DNA of 64,000 nt from JBBQFC01 sp038321615 (GTDB lineage: Bacteria; Bacteroidota; Bacteroidia; Flavobacteriales_D; Cryomorphaceae), in contig JBBQFC010000007.1 of NCBI GenBank assembly GCA_038321615.1, positions 1 through 64,000 on the forward strand, written 5' to 3'. Below, in pieces: positions 25,769 through 34,321 of the stretch. Below the pieces are notes generated by a model, which saw nothing but the letters and a program-made list of their open reading frames with translations, made no database searches and was not told the origin of the DNA. The translations under genes were made by a program, and so were the position numbers. Position 1 is the stretch's first letter. Each line of letters begins with the position of its first letter.

Positions 25769-25893
25769 TACATGCGCAGCATTGCAAATGCTGCGCAGCA
25801 TAAACTATTCTAATACGCGAAACACGTCAACACAAATGCTGGCAGCTGCGCAGCATTTGCAATGCCGCGCATCCTAAACTAATTGAGTGCGCG
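25769..25893. repeat. Two diverged palindromic repeats (REP-like)
   Basis: At 25770-25801 a near-perfect palindrome is built from TGCGCAGCAT arms around a GCAAATGC-type centre, followed by AAACTATTCTAATACGCGAA. At 25835-25893 a diverged second copy repeats the order TGCGCAGCATT, GCAATGCCGCGCAT, TAAACTAATTGAGTGCGCGAA. Both lie in the 475-base gap between dnaE (which ends at 25944) and the lipoprotein gene. They resemble REP/MITE-like palindromic elements; no such element is seen elsewhere in this window. No ORF was found in the gap. Confidence 0.6.
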
Positions 25894-25943
25894 AACCAAG
25901 ATTTGATTTTCTAGCTGAAGTGAGCTGGAATGTCAACCAAAAT

Positions 25944-28900
25944 CTACTGCAGCCTAAACTCCATCCCTTGCTGCGACAAGCGCTCTAGGCTCTCATCGCT
26001 GAGCTCAATCTTGCGCGAGCGCGATGCCATCATGATCGATAGCTTCCGGTTGGTGTCGAGTACTCGAAACTCTACCCGGGCGGCGGGTCCTTTTGGCTTT
26101 TCTGAAAGCATTTTATCGAGATTGGTGAGCATCGACTCATCCACTCTTGGTAAGGGCATATCGATAACCACCCGCTTGGTAAGCTTTTCGCGTAAGCCGG
26201 CGAGCAACTCCATACTGTTAATTTTAAACTCCAATTCTTTTGTCTGACTCCATTTGCGTTCCGCCACTTTTCCGCGAATAAAAAGGAAGGTATCGCGGAT
26301 TAAGAAGTGTTTGAATTTGAGATAATCTTCATTAAAAATCACAAAGCGACAAGTGGTGTACAAATCTTCAAACTCAAAGCTGCCGAAGGGTTTGTTGGTC
26401 TTCGTAACGCGGTGTTCTACATTTGTAACCATTCCCGCAAAGGCAAAATCGCTGTCTTTATGCTGACTCAAATCTTGCAAAACGCGCAAATCGCCTCGGC
26501 TGAAAAACTTCATTTCCAATCGGAAGCTATCCAGGGGATGCGCCGAAATGTAGATACCTACCACTTGCTTCTCACGATTTAATCGCGTCAGGGAATCCCA
26601 CGGCTGCACGGGCGGCGGAGTGGGAGTTTGCACTTCAACTTCGATCATAGAGCCGAATAAATCGGGCGGAGCATCTTTATCAAAACCGGCTGCTGAGCCA
26701 AACTTCACCAAGGCATCGCAGAAAGTAAGTGTGCTGCCCGGCATTTCGGCGAAATACTGACTGCGGTATATGCCGTTAAAGCAATCGAGGGCGCCGGCTT
26801 GCGCCAAATTTTCAATGCAACGGCGATTTACGTGGCGCTTCTCGGTGCGTTTTACAAAATCGTAGATATCAGTAAAGGCACCATTTGCTTCCCGCTCCTG
26901 GATAATTGCTTTCACAGCCATACCACCAATACCTTTAATAGCGCCTAAACCAAATCGGATTCGGTTTTCGCTATCGACGGTAAATTGGAGTTGAGATTCG
27001 TTTACACTCGGGCCCAATACCCGGTTGTCCATTCTGCGGCACTCCTCCATAAAGAGCGATACTTGCTTAATATCGTTCATATTGTTGCTAAGCACAGAAG
27101 CCATGTAAGCAGCGGGATAATTCGCTTTGAGATAGGCCGTTTGAAATGCCACCAAAGCGTAGCAGGTACTGTGGCTTTTGTTAAAGGCATAGCTCGCAAA
27201 AGCTTCCCAGTCCTTCCACACCTTTTCGGCAATGGTTCTATTGTGACCGTTGGCTTCGCAGCCGTCCAAGAATTTTGGCTTGAGGGTTTCCAGCAGGGAG
27301 AGTATTTTCTTACCCATCGCTTTGCGCAATACGTCGGCTTCGCCCTTGGTGAAACCCGCAAGTTTCTGCGAAAGTAGCATCACCTGCTCTTGGTAAACGG
27401 TAATGCCGTAAGTCTCTTTCAGAAACTCTTCCGATGCATCCATATCGTAGGTGATAGGCTCCGTGCCGTGCTTCCGCCTGACAAAACTCGGAATATAATC
27501 CATCGGACCCGGCCGGTAAAGGGCATTCATGGCAATAAGGTCGTCGAAACGAGTGGGTTTCAGTTCCTTCAGATACATCTGCATACCGGGCGATTCATAC
27601 TGGAATATTCCAACCGTTTCGCCGCGCTGAAAGAGTTCGTAGGTTTTTACGTCTTCGAGATCAATTTTGTCGGGGTCAATATCCACCCCGTAGCGCTGCT
27701 TTACAATGGACACAGCATCCTTAATCAGGGTTAGGGTTTTCAAACCCAAGAAGTCCATTTTGAGCAAGCCCGCACTTTCCACCACGCCGTTGTCAAACTG
27801 TGTGCACCACATCTCGCTGTCTTTGGCGGTGGCTACGGGCACGTAATCGGTAATGTCGCCGGGGGTTATGATCACTCCGCAAGCGTGAATACCTGTATTT
27901 CGCAAGTTGCCTTCCATTTTTCTCGCTGCTTGCACCACATCGGCTTGCAGGCCTTGTAAATTGGCAATGCGCTTGAGCTCTATGGCGAGTGGAAGCTCCG
28001 TATCGCGCAGCTTATTCTTTAATTCGGTGTCCGAAAGTTTGAACAATTCGCTCAGCGCAACGCTTGGAACCATTTTGGCCAATCCATCCGTTTCGGAAAG
28101 TGAAAGATTCAACACTCTACCTGCATCGCGCACCGAACTTTTTGCAGCCATCGACCCATAGGTGATGATTTGAGCCACTTGATTGGCGCCGTATTTTGCG
28201 ATTACATAATCGATTACTTTCTGCCGACCTTCATCATCGAAGTCAATGTCGATATCGGGGAGCGACACCCGATCGGGATTGAGGAAACGCTCAAAAAGTA
28301 AATCGTACTTGATAGGATCTACGTTGGTAATGCCCGTGCAATAAGCTACTGCTGAACCAGCAGCACTGCCCCTACCCGGACCAACCCAAACGCCTCGGCG
28401 TCGCGCTTCGGCGCAAAAATCCTGTACGATTAAGAAATAACCGGGATAGCCGGTGCGCTCAATGGTTGCCAATTCAAAATCGAGCCGCTCGCGGGTTTTT
28501 TCATCGAGCTCGCCATAGCGCTCCGATGCACCGATGAAGGTAAGGTGGCGGAGGTAAGCGTTTTCTCCACGTTTTCCGCCATCCGATTCATCGAGCGGGT
28601 CTAGGAATTCGATCGGAATTTCAAATTTCGGCAGCAATACATCGCGCTCCAGTTTATACGTTTCGATCTTGTCGAGCATTTCGCTTACGCAAGCTATCGC
28701 TCTGGGTAGATCGGCAAAGAGCCGTTTCATTTCATCGGCTGGCTTGATGTAATACTCGTCGTTAGGAAGGCCAAACCGAAACTCACGACCCCGGCGACCA
28801 ATGTATTTTTTTGGCTTCGACACTTGCTCTGCATCGCGGACACAGAGCAGCATATCCTGCGTATTGGCATCGGCCTTATTAGTATAATAGGTATTGTTTG

Positions 28901-30218
28901 CGGCAAAGTACTTCACCCCGAATTTTTCCGCATAGCCGAGCATGGTGGTGTTTACCACATCTTCTTCGGGAAGACCGTGACGATTCAGCTCTACGTAGAA
29001 GTCTTCGCCGAAGTGTTCCTTCCACCACAGAAATGCTTCTTCGGCTTGGGTCTCGCCCACATTGAGAACCAAGTTTGGAACTTCGCCCCAAATACCACCT
29101 GTCGTTACAATCAAGCCTTCTTTGTACTTCAATAGCGACTCTTTATCGATGCGCGGTACGTAGTAAAATCCTTCGGTGTAGGCTATGGAAGCGAGCTTTG
29201 CCAGGTTGTGATAGCCCGCCTTATTTTTGGCAAGTATCACGGTTTGTGCCCCATTATCCTGCACCGATTTGTTGCGTCGATCGGAGCACAAGTTGAACTC
29301 ACAACCCAACACAGGTTTGATTCCGGCTTTTAAGGCTTCCTTCACAAATTGAAAGGCGCCCATCATATTTCCATGGTCCGTAAGCGCAATAGCCGGCATC
29401 TCCAATTCCACAGCCTTTGCGACTAATTCCTTTACTGAACTGGTGCTTTGGAGAATAGAAAATTGGGAATGGCAGTGCAAATGTGCGAAAGGAAGATTAG
29501 CAATGTCGGAGATATCGACTTTATAGGTTTTCGCGATATCGGTGAGTTCTTCAGGCTCTGCGGTCGATGTATCTGCAAAATTTGCAGCATCAAGCTGTGG
29601 AGCTTGGTAGCTAATCTCTTGTAGATCGGTTATTTCCGGAAGGGGAACCTGGCCTGCTTTGATGAGGCCAAAGAAGCAGCGACCCGTTGCGTCCACATCG
29701 TAGGCCGCATCGTGGGCGTCGGCAAATCCTTTTCCAAATAACTTTTGGTGAAGCTCCATGAGCGATGGCCATTTGAATTTACCCCCTTTGCTATTGGGTA
29801 AGGCACAAAACTCCGTCGAGAGTTCCTTGGTATCCAATTCGGGCATTTCGCTGAAAACCAGCGGCAAACCCATTCGATCGTACTCTGCCGAGAGCACCAG
29901 GATATCGAAGCTAACATTGTGGCCAACTGCATATTTGGCTTTCGCCCGATCGAGTTCAAAAGCTGCCAAAACTTCGGCTAGGGGCTGACCCACTTCTTCG
30001 GCACGTTCGGTAGTAATACCGTGAATTTTAACGGCATTGTAAGGTATGGTGAAACCTTCAGGCTTTATGATGATGCTCTTCGCTGATAGCAGAGCCCCCG
30101 TATCGCTGTGGAGCTGCCAAGCCAATTGCACTACCCTTGGCCAATTGTCATGGTCGCTTGCAGGTGCTTTGTAGTCTTTTGGTAAGCCGGTGGTTTCCGT
30201 ATCGAATATGAGGAACAT
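25944..30218 (-). CDS. dnaE: DNA polymerase III alpha subunit with fused DnaQ-like exonuclease
   Basis: The 1424-residue protein has a DEDD exonuclease at residues 1-185: LIFDTETTG, AVGHNVSFDILVL and the final acidic residues in HDAAYDVDATGR. Next come a PHP domain (PFAHLHCHSQFS) and the family C polymerase core, with catalytic aspartates in LPDIDIDFDDEGRQKVI and the GPGRGSAAGSAVAY loop. The C-terminus has an OB-like fold (VTNVEHRVTKTNKPFGSFEF). It is the replicative polymerase core; the fusion supplies proofreading in cis. The fused architecture is also known in other Bacteroidota, but is unlike the separate epsilon subunit of E. coli. Confidence 0.95.
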   Translation of the reverse strand: MFLIFDTETTGLPKDYKAPASDHDNWPRVVQLAWQLHSDTGALLSAKSIIIKPEGFTIPYNAVKIHGITTERAEEVGQPLAEVLAAFELDRAKAKYAVGHNVSFDILVLSAEYDRMGLPLVFSEMPELDTKELSTEFCALPNSKGGKFKWPSLMELHQKLFGKGFADAHDAAYDVDATGRCFFGLIKAGQVPLPEITDLQEISYQAPQLDAANFADTSTAEPEELTDIAKTYKVDISDIANLPFAHLHCHSQFSILQSTSSVKELVAKAVELEMPAIALTDHGNMMGAFQFVKEALKAGIKPVLGCEFNLCSDRRNKSVQDNGAQTVILAKNKAGYHNLAKLASIAYTEGFYYVPRIDKESLLKYKEGLIVTTGGIWGEVPNLVLNVGETQAEEAFLWWKEHFGEDFYVELNRHGLPEEDVVNTTMLGYAEKFGVKYFAANNTYYTNKADANTQDMLLCVRDAEQVSKPKKYIGRRGREFRFGLPNDEYYIKPADEMKRLFADLPRAIACVSEMLDKIETYKLERDVLLPKFEIPIEFLDPLDESDGGKRGENAYLRHLTFIGASERYGELDEKTRERLDFELATIERTGYPGYFLIVQDFCAEARRRGVWVGPGRGSAAGSAVAYCTGITNVDPIKYDLLFERFLNPDRVSLPDIDIDFDDEGRQKVIDYVIAKYGANQVAQIITYGSMAAKSSVRDAGRVLNLSLSETDGLAKMVPSVALSELFKLSDTELKNKLRDTELPLAIELKRIANLQGLQADVVQAARKMEGNLRNTGIHACGVIITPGDITDYVPVATAKDSEMWCTQFDNGVVESAGLLKMDFLGLKTLTLIKDAVSIVKQRYGVDIDPDKIDLEDVKTYELFQRGETVGIFQYESPGMQMYLKELKPTRFDDLIAMNALYRPGPMDYIPSFVRRKHGTEPITYDMDASEEFLKETYGITVYQEQVMLLSQKLAGFTKGEADVLRKAMGKKILSLLETLKPKFLDGCEANGHNRTIAEKVWKDWEAFASYAFNKSHSTCYALVAFQTAYLKANYPAAYMASVLSNNMNDIKQVSLFMEECRRMDNRVLGPSVNESQLQFTVDSENRIRFGLGAIKGIGGMAVKAIIQEREANGAFTDIYDFVKRTEKRHVNRRCIENLAQAGALDCFNGIYRSQYFAEMPGSTLTFCDALVKFGSAAGFDKDAPPDLFGSMIEVEVQTPTPPPVQPWDSLTRLNREKQVVGIYISAHPLDSFRLEMKFFSRGDLRVLQDLSQHKDSDFAFAGMVTNVEHRVTKTNKPFGSFEFEDLYTTCRFVIFNEDYLKFKHFLIRDTFLFIRGKVAERKWSQTKELEFKINSMELLAGLREKLTKRVVIDMPLPRVDESMLTNLDKMLSEKPKGPAARVEFRVLDTNRKLSIMMASRSRKIELSDESLERLSQQGMEFRLQ

Positions 30219-30425
30219 GGAGTGATGTCATTAAAGTGGTAAAACACTGCCGGTTGAACCGGTAGCCAAGAGTAGATTAAAGCGCCATAAACAGCGTTTA
30301 CAAATGAATCGCTAAGGCATTAAAGCAATAAAATTAAGGGTATGAAGGTAGGGGCAAATGCGGTCTTCGCTGCCTTTTGGCAAATGAAGTTTTTAACGAA
30401 ATATGAGGAAATAAAAGGCGGCGGA

Positions 30426-31073
30426 TTACCCCCACTCCCCAAAAAACTGGCTTAGAAACATTTCCATAAACGCGTGCCTGTCTGCTGCCAATTTGCGTCC
30501 GGTAGCGGTCTGCATTCGGTCTTTCAAAAGCAGGAGCTTCTCGTAAAAATGGTTGGTGGTAGCCCCTTCATCGGCTACGTATTCTTCGAAACTTTCATGT
30601 TGACGGGGCAGCCTTTCGGGTGAGTGCAACAACCTACCTTTGCTTCCGCCATACGCAAAAGCCCGAGCAATGCCTATGGCTCCCATGGCATCGAGACGGT
30701 CGGCATCTTGAACCGACGCCGATTCGATGCTCGAAATGGGGGTGGCTACTTCCGCTCCCCTATAAGTTACTTCAGAAACGATAGCGCTTACTTTATCCGC
30801 TAAGGCTGAGTCGCCGCCGCATGCGAGTACAATTTCTCTTGCCTTGAGGGGTCCAGCTTCCAGATCATGGCCATTAAATTTATGATCATCGATATCGTGA
30901 AGCAAGGCACCGAGCTCGACCAGTTCTAAATCCGCCCCTTCGGCTCGCCCAATGAGCAATGCTGTTCTTCTGACACGATCGATATGGTACCAATCGTGAC
31001 CCGTACCTTCGCCATCAAACTTTGTTTTGACAAGGATTTCAATTTGGGCAATCATCTTACTTAGAACCTTCAT
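30426..31073 (-). CDS. HD-domain phosphohydrolase (YedJ-like)
   Basis: A 215-residue protein with the HD metal-binding signature: GHDWYHIDRVRRTALLIG for the first His, GALLHDIDDHKFNGHD for the HD pair, and ESASVQDADRLDAMGAIGIA for the final Asp. Members of this family are metal-dependent phosphohydrolases acting on nucleotides or similar compounds, with substrate unresolved. It is a cytosolic single gene; the start (ATG 31073) gives a charged N-terminus before the HD fold, and an ATG at 31055 is a possible alternative. Confidence 0.85.
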   Translation of the reverse strand: MKVLSKMIAQIEILVKTKFDGEGTGHDWYHIDRVRRTALLIGRAEGADLELVELGALLHDIDDHKFNGHDLEAGPLKAREIVLACGGDSALADKVSAIVSEVTYRGAEVATPISSIESASVQDADRLDAMGAIGIARAFAYGGSKGRLLHSPERLPRQHESFEEYVADEGATTNHFYEKLLLLKDRMQTATGRKLAADRHAFMEMFLSQFFGEWG

Positions 31074-31139
31074 TTCTCGCGATTATGCCGACAAAAATAA
31101 GGCCTTGGTGCGACCGAAAAATAAATCATGAAAAACCTG

Positions 31140-31168
31140 TTGAAGTTCAGAGAAAAAGTTGATCTTTG
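31140..31168 (+). promoter_or_regulatory. Candidate promoter of rpsP
   Basis: A TTG -33 element (31140-31142), an 18-base spacer and GATCTTTG (31161-31168) fit the Bacteroidota promoter with one mismatch in the -7 box. The transcript would start near 31175, about 45 bases before ATG 31220. Confidence 0.45.
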
Positions 31169-31219
31169 CGCCCCTAATTAATGACCGGAGTTTCGGACTC
31201 TTTTAACAATTAATGATCT

Positions 31220-32116
31220 ATGCCAGTAAAAATCAGATTACAACGTCACGGTAAGAAAGGCCGCCCATACTTTCACATTGTCGTAGCCGATGCACGTGCT
31301 ACACGAGATGGTCGCTATATCGAGCGATTGGGTTTTTATAATCCAAACACCAATCCTGCTACCATCGAGATCGATGTGGATAGCGCATCCCAATGGTTAG
31401 TTAAAGGTGCTCAACCCACCGACACAGCCAAGGCTATCCTTTCTTACAAAGGTGTGCTTTACAAAAATCACCTTCAACGTGGTGTGCTGAAGGGTGCATT
31501 GACGCAAGAATTAGCTGATGAGCGTTTTGCTAAATGGTTGGAAGATAAAAACGAAAAGATTGACAACAAGAAAAAAGGTCTGGTTCAATCGGCTTCCGAC
31601 GTCGCAAAAGCGCGTATGAAAGCAGAAGAAGATGTAAACAAAGCGCGCGAAGCCGCTATAGCCATAGCTAATGCTCCGGTAGTGGAAGAAGTTGTTGTGG
31701 AAGAAGCTCCGGCAGATGAAGCTCCGGCAGATGAAGCCCCAGCAGCAGAAGCCGAACAATCCCCGGCCGTAGAAGAACCAGCAACAAAAGAAGCTCCAGC
31801 AACAAAAGAAGCTCCAGCAGCAAAAGAAACTCCAGCAGCAGAAGAAACTCCAGTAGCGGAAGAAGCTCCAGCAGCAAAAGAAACCCCAGCAGCAGAAGAA
31901 ACTCCGGTAGCGGAAGAAACTCCGGTAGTCGAAGAACTAAAAGCGACTGAAGAAAAAATGCAAGCCGCTGATGCTAAAGCCGAAGACGGCCCATCTGCAA
32001 CTGTTGATGCCGACGATGTGGTAGCCGAAATAAAAGAAGAAGCTGCCGCAGAAGAAGCTCCTGCTGCCGATGCGCCAGCATCGGACGAAGCTGCGGACGA
32101 CACGTCAAAAGCATAA
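31220..32116 (+). CDS. rpsP: 30S ribosomal protein S16 with long acidic repetitive tail
   Basis: Residues 1-80 are standard S16: PVKIRLQRHGKKGRPYFHIV, VADARATRDGRYIERLGFYN and KGAQPTDTAKAILSYKGVLY. S16 assembles early into the small subunit. Residues about 80-150 are a helical charged stretch, and about 150-298 are an acidic Ala/Glu/Pro/Thr tail built from six-residue units of the type KEAP/EETP, encoded by eight near-identical 18-base repeats (31781-31924). Bacteroidota S16 is often extended, but 298 residues is long. The tail is probably disordered. The gene precedes a terminator and rimM, its usual neighbour. Confidence 0.94.
   Translation: MPVKIRLQRHGKKGRPYFHIVVADARATRDGRYIERLGFYNPNTNPATIEIDVDSASQWLVKGAQPTDTAKAILSYKGVLYKNHLQRGVLKGALTQELADERFAKWLEDKNEKIDNKKKGLVQSASDVAKARMKAEEDVNKAREAAIAIANAPVVEEVVVEEAPADEAPADEAPAAEAEQSPAVEEPATKEAPATKEAPAAKETPAAEETPVAEEAPAAKETPAAEETPVAEETPVVEELKATEEKMQAADAKAEDGPSATVDADDVVAEIKEEAAAEEAPAADAPASDEAADDTSKA
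31781..31924 (+). repeat. Eight 18-bp tandem repeats inside rpsP
   Basis: Units follow the pattern G(C/T)A(A/G)C(A/G)(A/G)AAGAA(A/G)CTCC(A/G), at 31781, 31799, 31817, 31835, 31853, 31871, 31889 and 31907. Units at 31817-31870 and 31871-31924 form a higher-order 54-base duplication. The unit is a multiple of three, so copy number can change without breaking the frame. Confidence 0.85.
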
Positions 32117-32164
32117 TCCATTCGAGCGAAAGCCTTTAACAAGGTGTATGCTCAACTAATTAAG

Positions 32165-32198
32165 CCCCGATCTCCAATAAAAGAGTTCGGGGTTTTTT
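32165..32198 (+). terminator. Rho-independent terminator between rpsP and rimM
   Basis: CCCCGA (32165-32170) pairs with TCGGGG (32187-32192) across a 16-base loop, followed by six T. It ends 17 bases before the rimM ATG, so rimM must be reached by readthrough or by its own promoter, which may set S16 well above RimM levels. Confidence 0.8.
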
Positions 32199-32215
32199 AT
32201 TAAATTTCTCTCTCC

Positions 32216-32749
32216 ATGATCATCCGCCACGAAGACTGCTACTACCTGGGCTACATTTCCAAAACGCAAGGTTTTAAAGGACAACTTATAGCCTTTTTTG
32301 ATGTAGACGATTTACGCGCTTACCAAAAAACGAAACGCATCTTGGTCGATATCGGGGGAAACTTACATCCGTTTTTCATAGCGACGCTAAACCTGAAAGA
32401 CAAAAACTTTGTGCAGATGAGCCTGGAAGGTATCGCAAGCGAAGACCAGGGACTCCCCCTCTGCGGAAAGGAAATCTACCTCCCACTTACCGATTTACCA
32501 GCGCTGCCAGATGAGCAGTATTACTTGCACGACCTTGCAGGAATGAAAGTGATCGATGCGAATGCCGGCGAAATAGGCGAAGTGACTCAAGTGCTCGACT
32601 ACACCACCAACCCCTTGCTTCAAGTAATGCAGGGCGAAGGCGAAATATTGATTCCATTACAAGACGCTTTCGTAAAAAAAGTCGATAAAAAAGCACGTCT
32701 CATTTCTGTTGACTTACCCGAAGGATTGATCGATATAAATAAGGTGTGA
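32216..32749 (+). CDS. rimM: Ribosome maturation factor RimM
   Basis: A 177-residue protein with the RimM layout: N-terminal beta-barrel (YYLGYISKTQGFKGQLIAFF) and C-terminal PRC-barrel (YYLHDLAGMKVIDANAGEIG, EVTQVLDYTTNPLLQV and ILIPLQDAFVKKVD). RimM binds S19 in the 30S head and aids 16S rRNA processing. It follows rpsP after a terminator, the common order, but trmD and rplS do not follow. It overlaps the next gene by 4 bases (GTGA), implying coupled translation. Confidence 0.95.
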   Translation: MIIRHEDCYYLGYISKTQGFKGQLIAFFDVDDLRAYQKTKRILVDIGGNLHPFFIATLNLKDKNFVQMSLEGIASEDQGLPLCGKEIYLPLTDLPALPDEQYYLHDLAGMKVIDANAGEIGEVTQVLDYTTNPLLQVMQGEGEILIPLQDAFVKKVDKKARLISVDLPEGLIDINKV

Positions 32750-33447
32750 GCGTTTTCCGCTTTAAGCAATTTGAAGTAGCCCAATCACGTTCGGCCATGA
32801 AAGTGGGCACCGACGGAGTATTGCTCGGCGCCTGGTGCAGCGCTAAAAACAGAAGCCATGTGCTCGACGTCGGCACCGGTACAGGGCTTCTAGCCCTGAT
32901 GATAGCCCAGCGCAATTCAACGGCGTTAATCGAAGCCTTAGAGATGGATTTGGGAGCAGTGGAAGATGCCCGTTCGAATTTTTCTAATTCGCTCTGGAGC
33001 GATCGACTAAAGATTCATCATTCTACCTTGGAGCATTTCGATTGGCCGAGGTTATTTGATCTGATAATCTGCAATCCGCCGTTTTTCGTTAACAGCCTAA
33101 AGAATCCCGACCTTGCAAAAGCGCTAGCGCGGCATACCGCATCCCTCAGTCCACAAGAATTGGCCAGCTTGGCACAGCGTCTTAGCCCCGAAGGAGTGCT
33201 TGCTGGAATTTATCCTGCGGATACCTACCCTATTTTCGAAGAAAGCGCTGCACGCCATAGCCTATTCCCGAGTAGAATCTGCGAGATACGACCTACCCCT
33301 GAAAAGGCCGTACACCGCATCTTATTTGAGTTTGCAAAAACTTCCAAAGAAGTTGAAAAATCTACTTTAACCATTGAAGCGTTCGGCCGGCATGGATATT
33401 CCAACGACTACATTTTTCTAACTGCCCCGTTTTACTTAAACATGTAA
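32746..33447 (+). CDS. trmN6: tRNA1(Val) (adenine37-N6)-methyltransferase (YfiC family)
   Basis: A 233-residue methyltransferase with motif I HVLDVGTGTGLLALMIAQR, and the N6-adenine catalytic motif IICNPPFFVNS near residue 108. The N-terminal FRFKQFEVAQSRSAMKVGTD fits the YfiC/TrmN6 family, which modifies A37 of tRNA1(Val) in E. coli. The GTG start overlaps the rimM stop by 4 bases. Specificity in this lineage is inferred from the family only. Confidence 0.9.
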   Translation: MSVFRFKQFEVAQSRSAMKVGTDGVLLGAWCSAKNRSHVLDVGTGTGLLALMIAQRNSTALIEALEMDLGAVEDARSNFSNSLWSDRLKIHHSTLEHFDWPRLFDLIICNPPFFVNSLKNPDLAKALARHTASLSPQELASLAQRLSPEGVLAGIYPADTYPIFEESAARHSLFPSRICEIRPTPEKAVHRILFEFAKTSKEVEKSTLTIEAFGRHGYSNDYIFLTAPFYLNM

Positions 33448-33480
33448 TTGACATAAGAATATGGGAATCTCTCAAATTTG
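33448..33480 (+). promoter_or_regulatory. Candidate promoter of the carboxypeptidase-regulatory-like lipoprotein
   Basis: TTG at 33448-33450, a 22-base spacer and CAAATTTG (33473-33480) match the Bacteroidota promoter with one mismatch in the -7 box. The predicted start is near 33487. Confidence 0.45.
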
Positions 33481-33541
33481 CGCCCCGTAAATCATGCTAA
33501 AGTTTTTATCTTCGCTGACAATGTATAATTTTTCGCGTTCC

Positions 33542-34321
33542 ATGAAGTTTTGGAATTACTTCGCCATAGCAATGGTTTTCATGCTGGCGTCCTGCAACGA
33601 TGACGAAGCCATTAACGATTTCCCAAACGGCACGGGAATCTCAGGGCGGGTTGGAGTTCAGAACGAATTTCAGCAACCACTTTACGATGAACGAAATGGA
33701 ATCACGGTCGATTTAGAAGTCGGCTTCCAAAGTTTCTCGGTTCAAGCCGATAATGTGGGTAGTTACCGTTTGGGTGGAGCTCCACTCGGCGTTTATCAAG
33801 TAACTTTCAGTAAGGAAGGATATAGCACCGTAACGGTAAGAGGTTGGCAAGTGAGCAACACGCAACCTGTATTTCCGATAGAAGACGGTTTCCAAAAATT
33901 TCCTACTGTAACCATTACACGGCTGCCTTCGACGGTTTTCGACAATTTCACCCTCGACCTTTCCGCGGTCCAAGTGGGAGCATCGACCATCTACGATTTA
34001 GTGGTAGGCGCGACTTTAGTGCCAGGGCCACCGCCAACGGGTCAATCGAAAGGCTACCGGTTATTTTTCGGCACCGATGCGGATGTTTCACCTGAGAATT
34101 ACATCTTCCAGGAATTTGGAACTACCCTATCGCCAAATATCACTTTAAACTACGATAATAGCTGGTTTCAATCGCTCGCCTTGAGTGCTGGTGACTTGAT
34201 CTATGTAGCGATATACGGAGATGCCAATTTCGATCAAATGATCGAAAATCCCGACGGTACCGTCGACTTTCCAAACCTAACGGTAGAAGCCGGCGGATTT
34301 GCTTCTGCGGTCCTACCTTAG
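33542..34321 (+). CDS. Lipoprotein with carboxypeptidase-regulatory-like domain
   Basis: About 259 residues. The signal FWNYFAIAMVFMLASCNDDE ends in a lipobox with Cys followed by an acidic run, predicting surface export. Residues about 35-115 fit a carboxypeptidase-regulatory-like (prealbumin) fold: GISGRVGVQNEFQQPLYDER, VDNxxGSYRLGGAPLGVYQV and TVRGWQV. The remainder is a beta-rich domain without recognised family. ATG 33542 was chosen over ATG 33494 and 33521 because only it leads directly into a normal lipoprotein signal. It ends exactly where the convergent saccharopine dehydrogenase gene ends. Confidence 0.75.
   Translation: MKFWNYFAIAMVFMLASCNDDEAINDFPNGTGISGRVGVQNEFQQPLYDERNGITVDLEVGFQSFSVQADNVGSYRLGGAPLGVYQVTFSKEGYSTVTVRGWQVSNTQPVFPIEDGFQKFPTVTITRLPSTVFDNFTLDLSAVQVGASTIYDLVVGATLVPGPPPTGQSKGYRLFFGTDADVSPENYIFQEFGTTLSPNITLNYDNSWFQSLALSAGDLIYVAIYGDANFDQMIENPDGTVDFPNLTVEAGGFASAVLP

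Noticed and set aside
31781..31924. CRISPR-like regular repeats
   Set aside because: The repeats are contiguous 18-base coding units with no spacers and no cas genes nearby.
31585..32142. Long Ser/Ala-rich frame antisense to rpsP
   Set aside because: It is the complement of the rpsP repeat tract; biased composition keeps the frame open.
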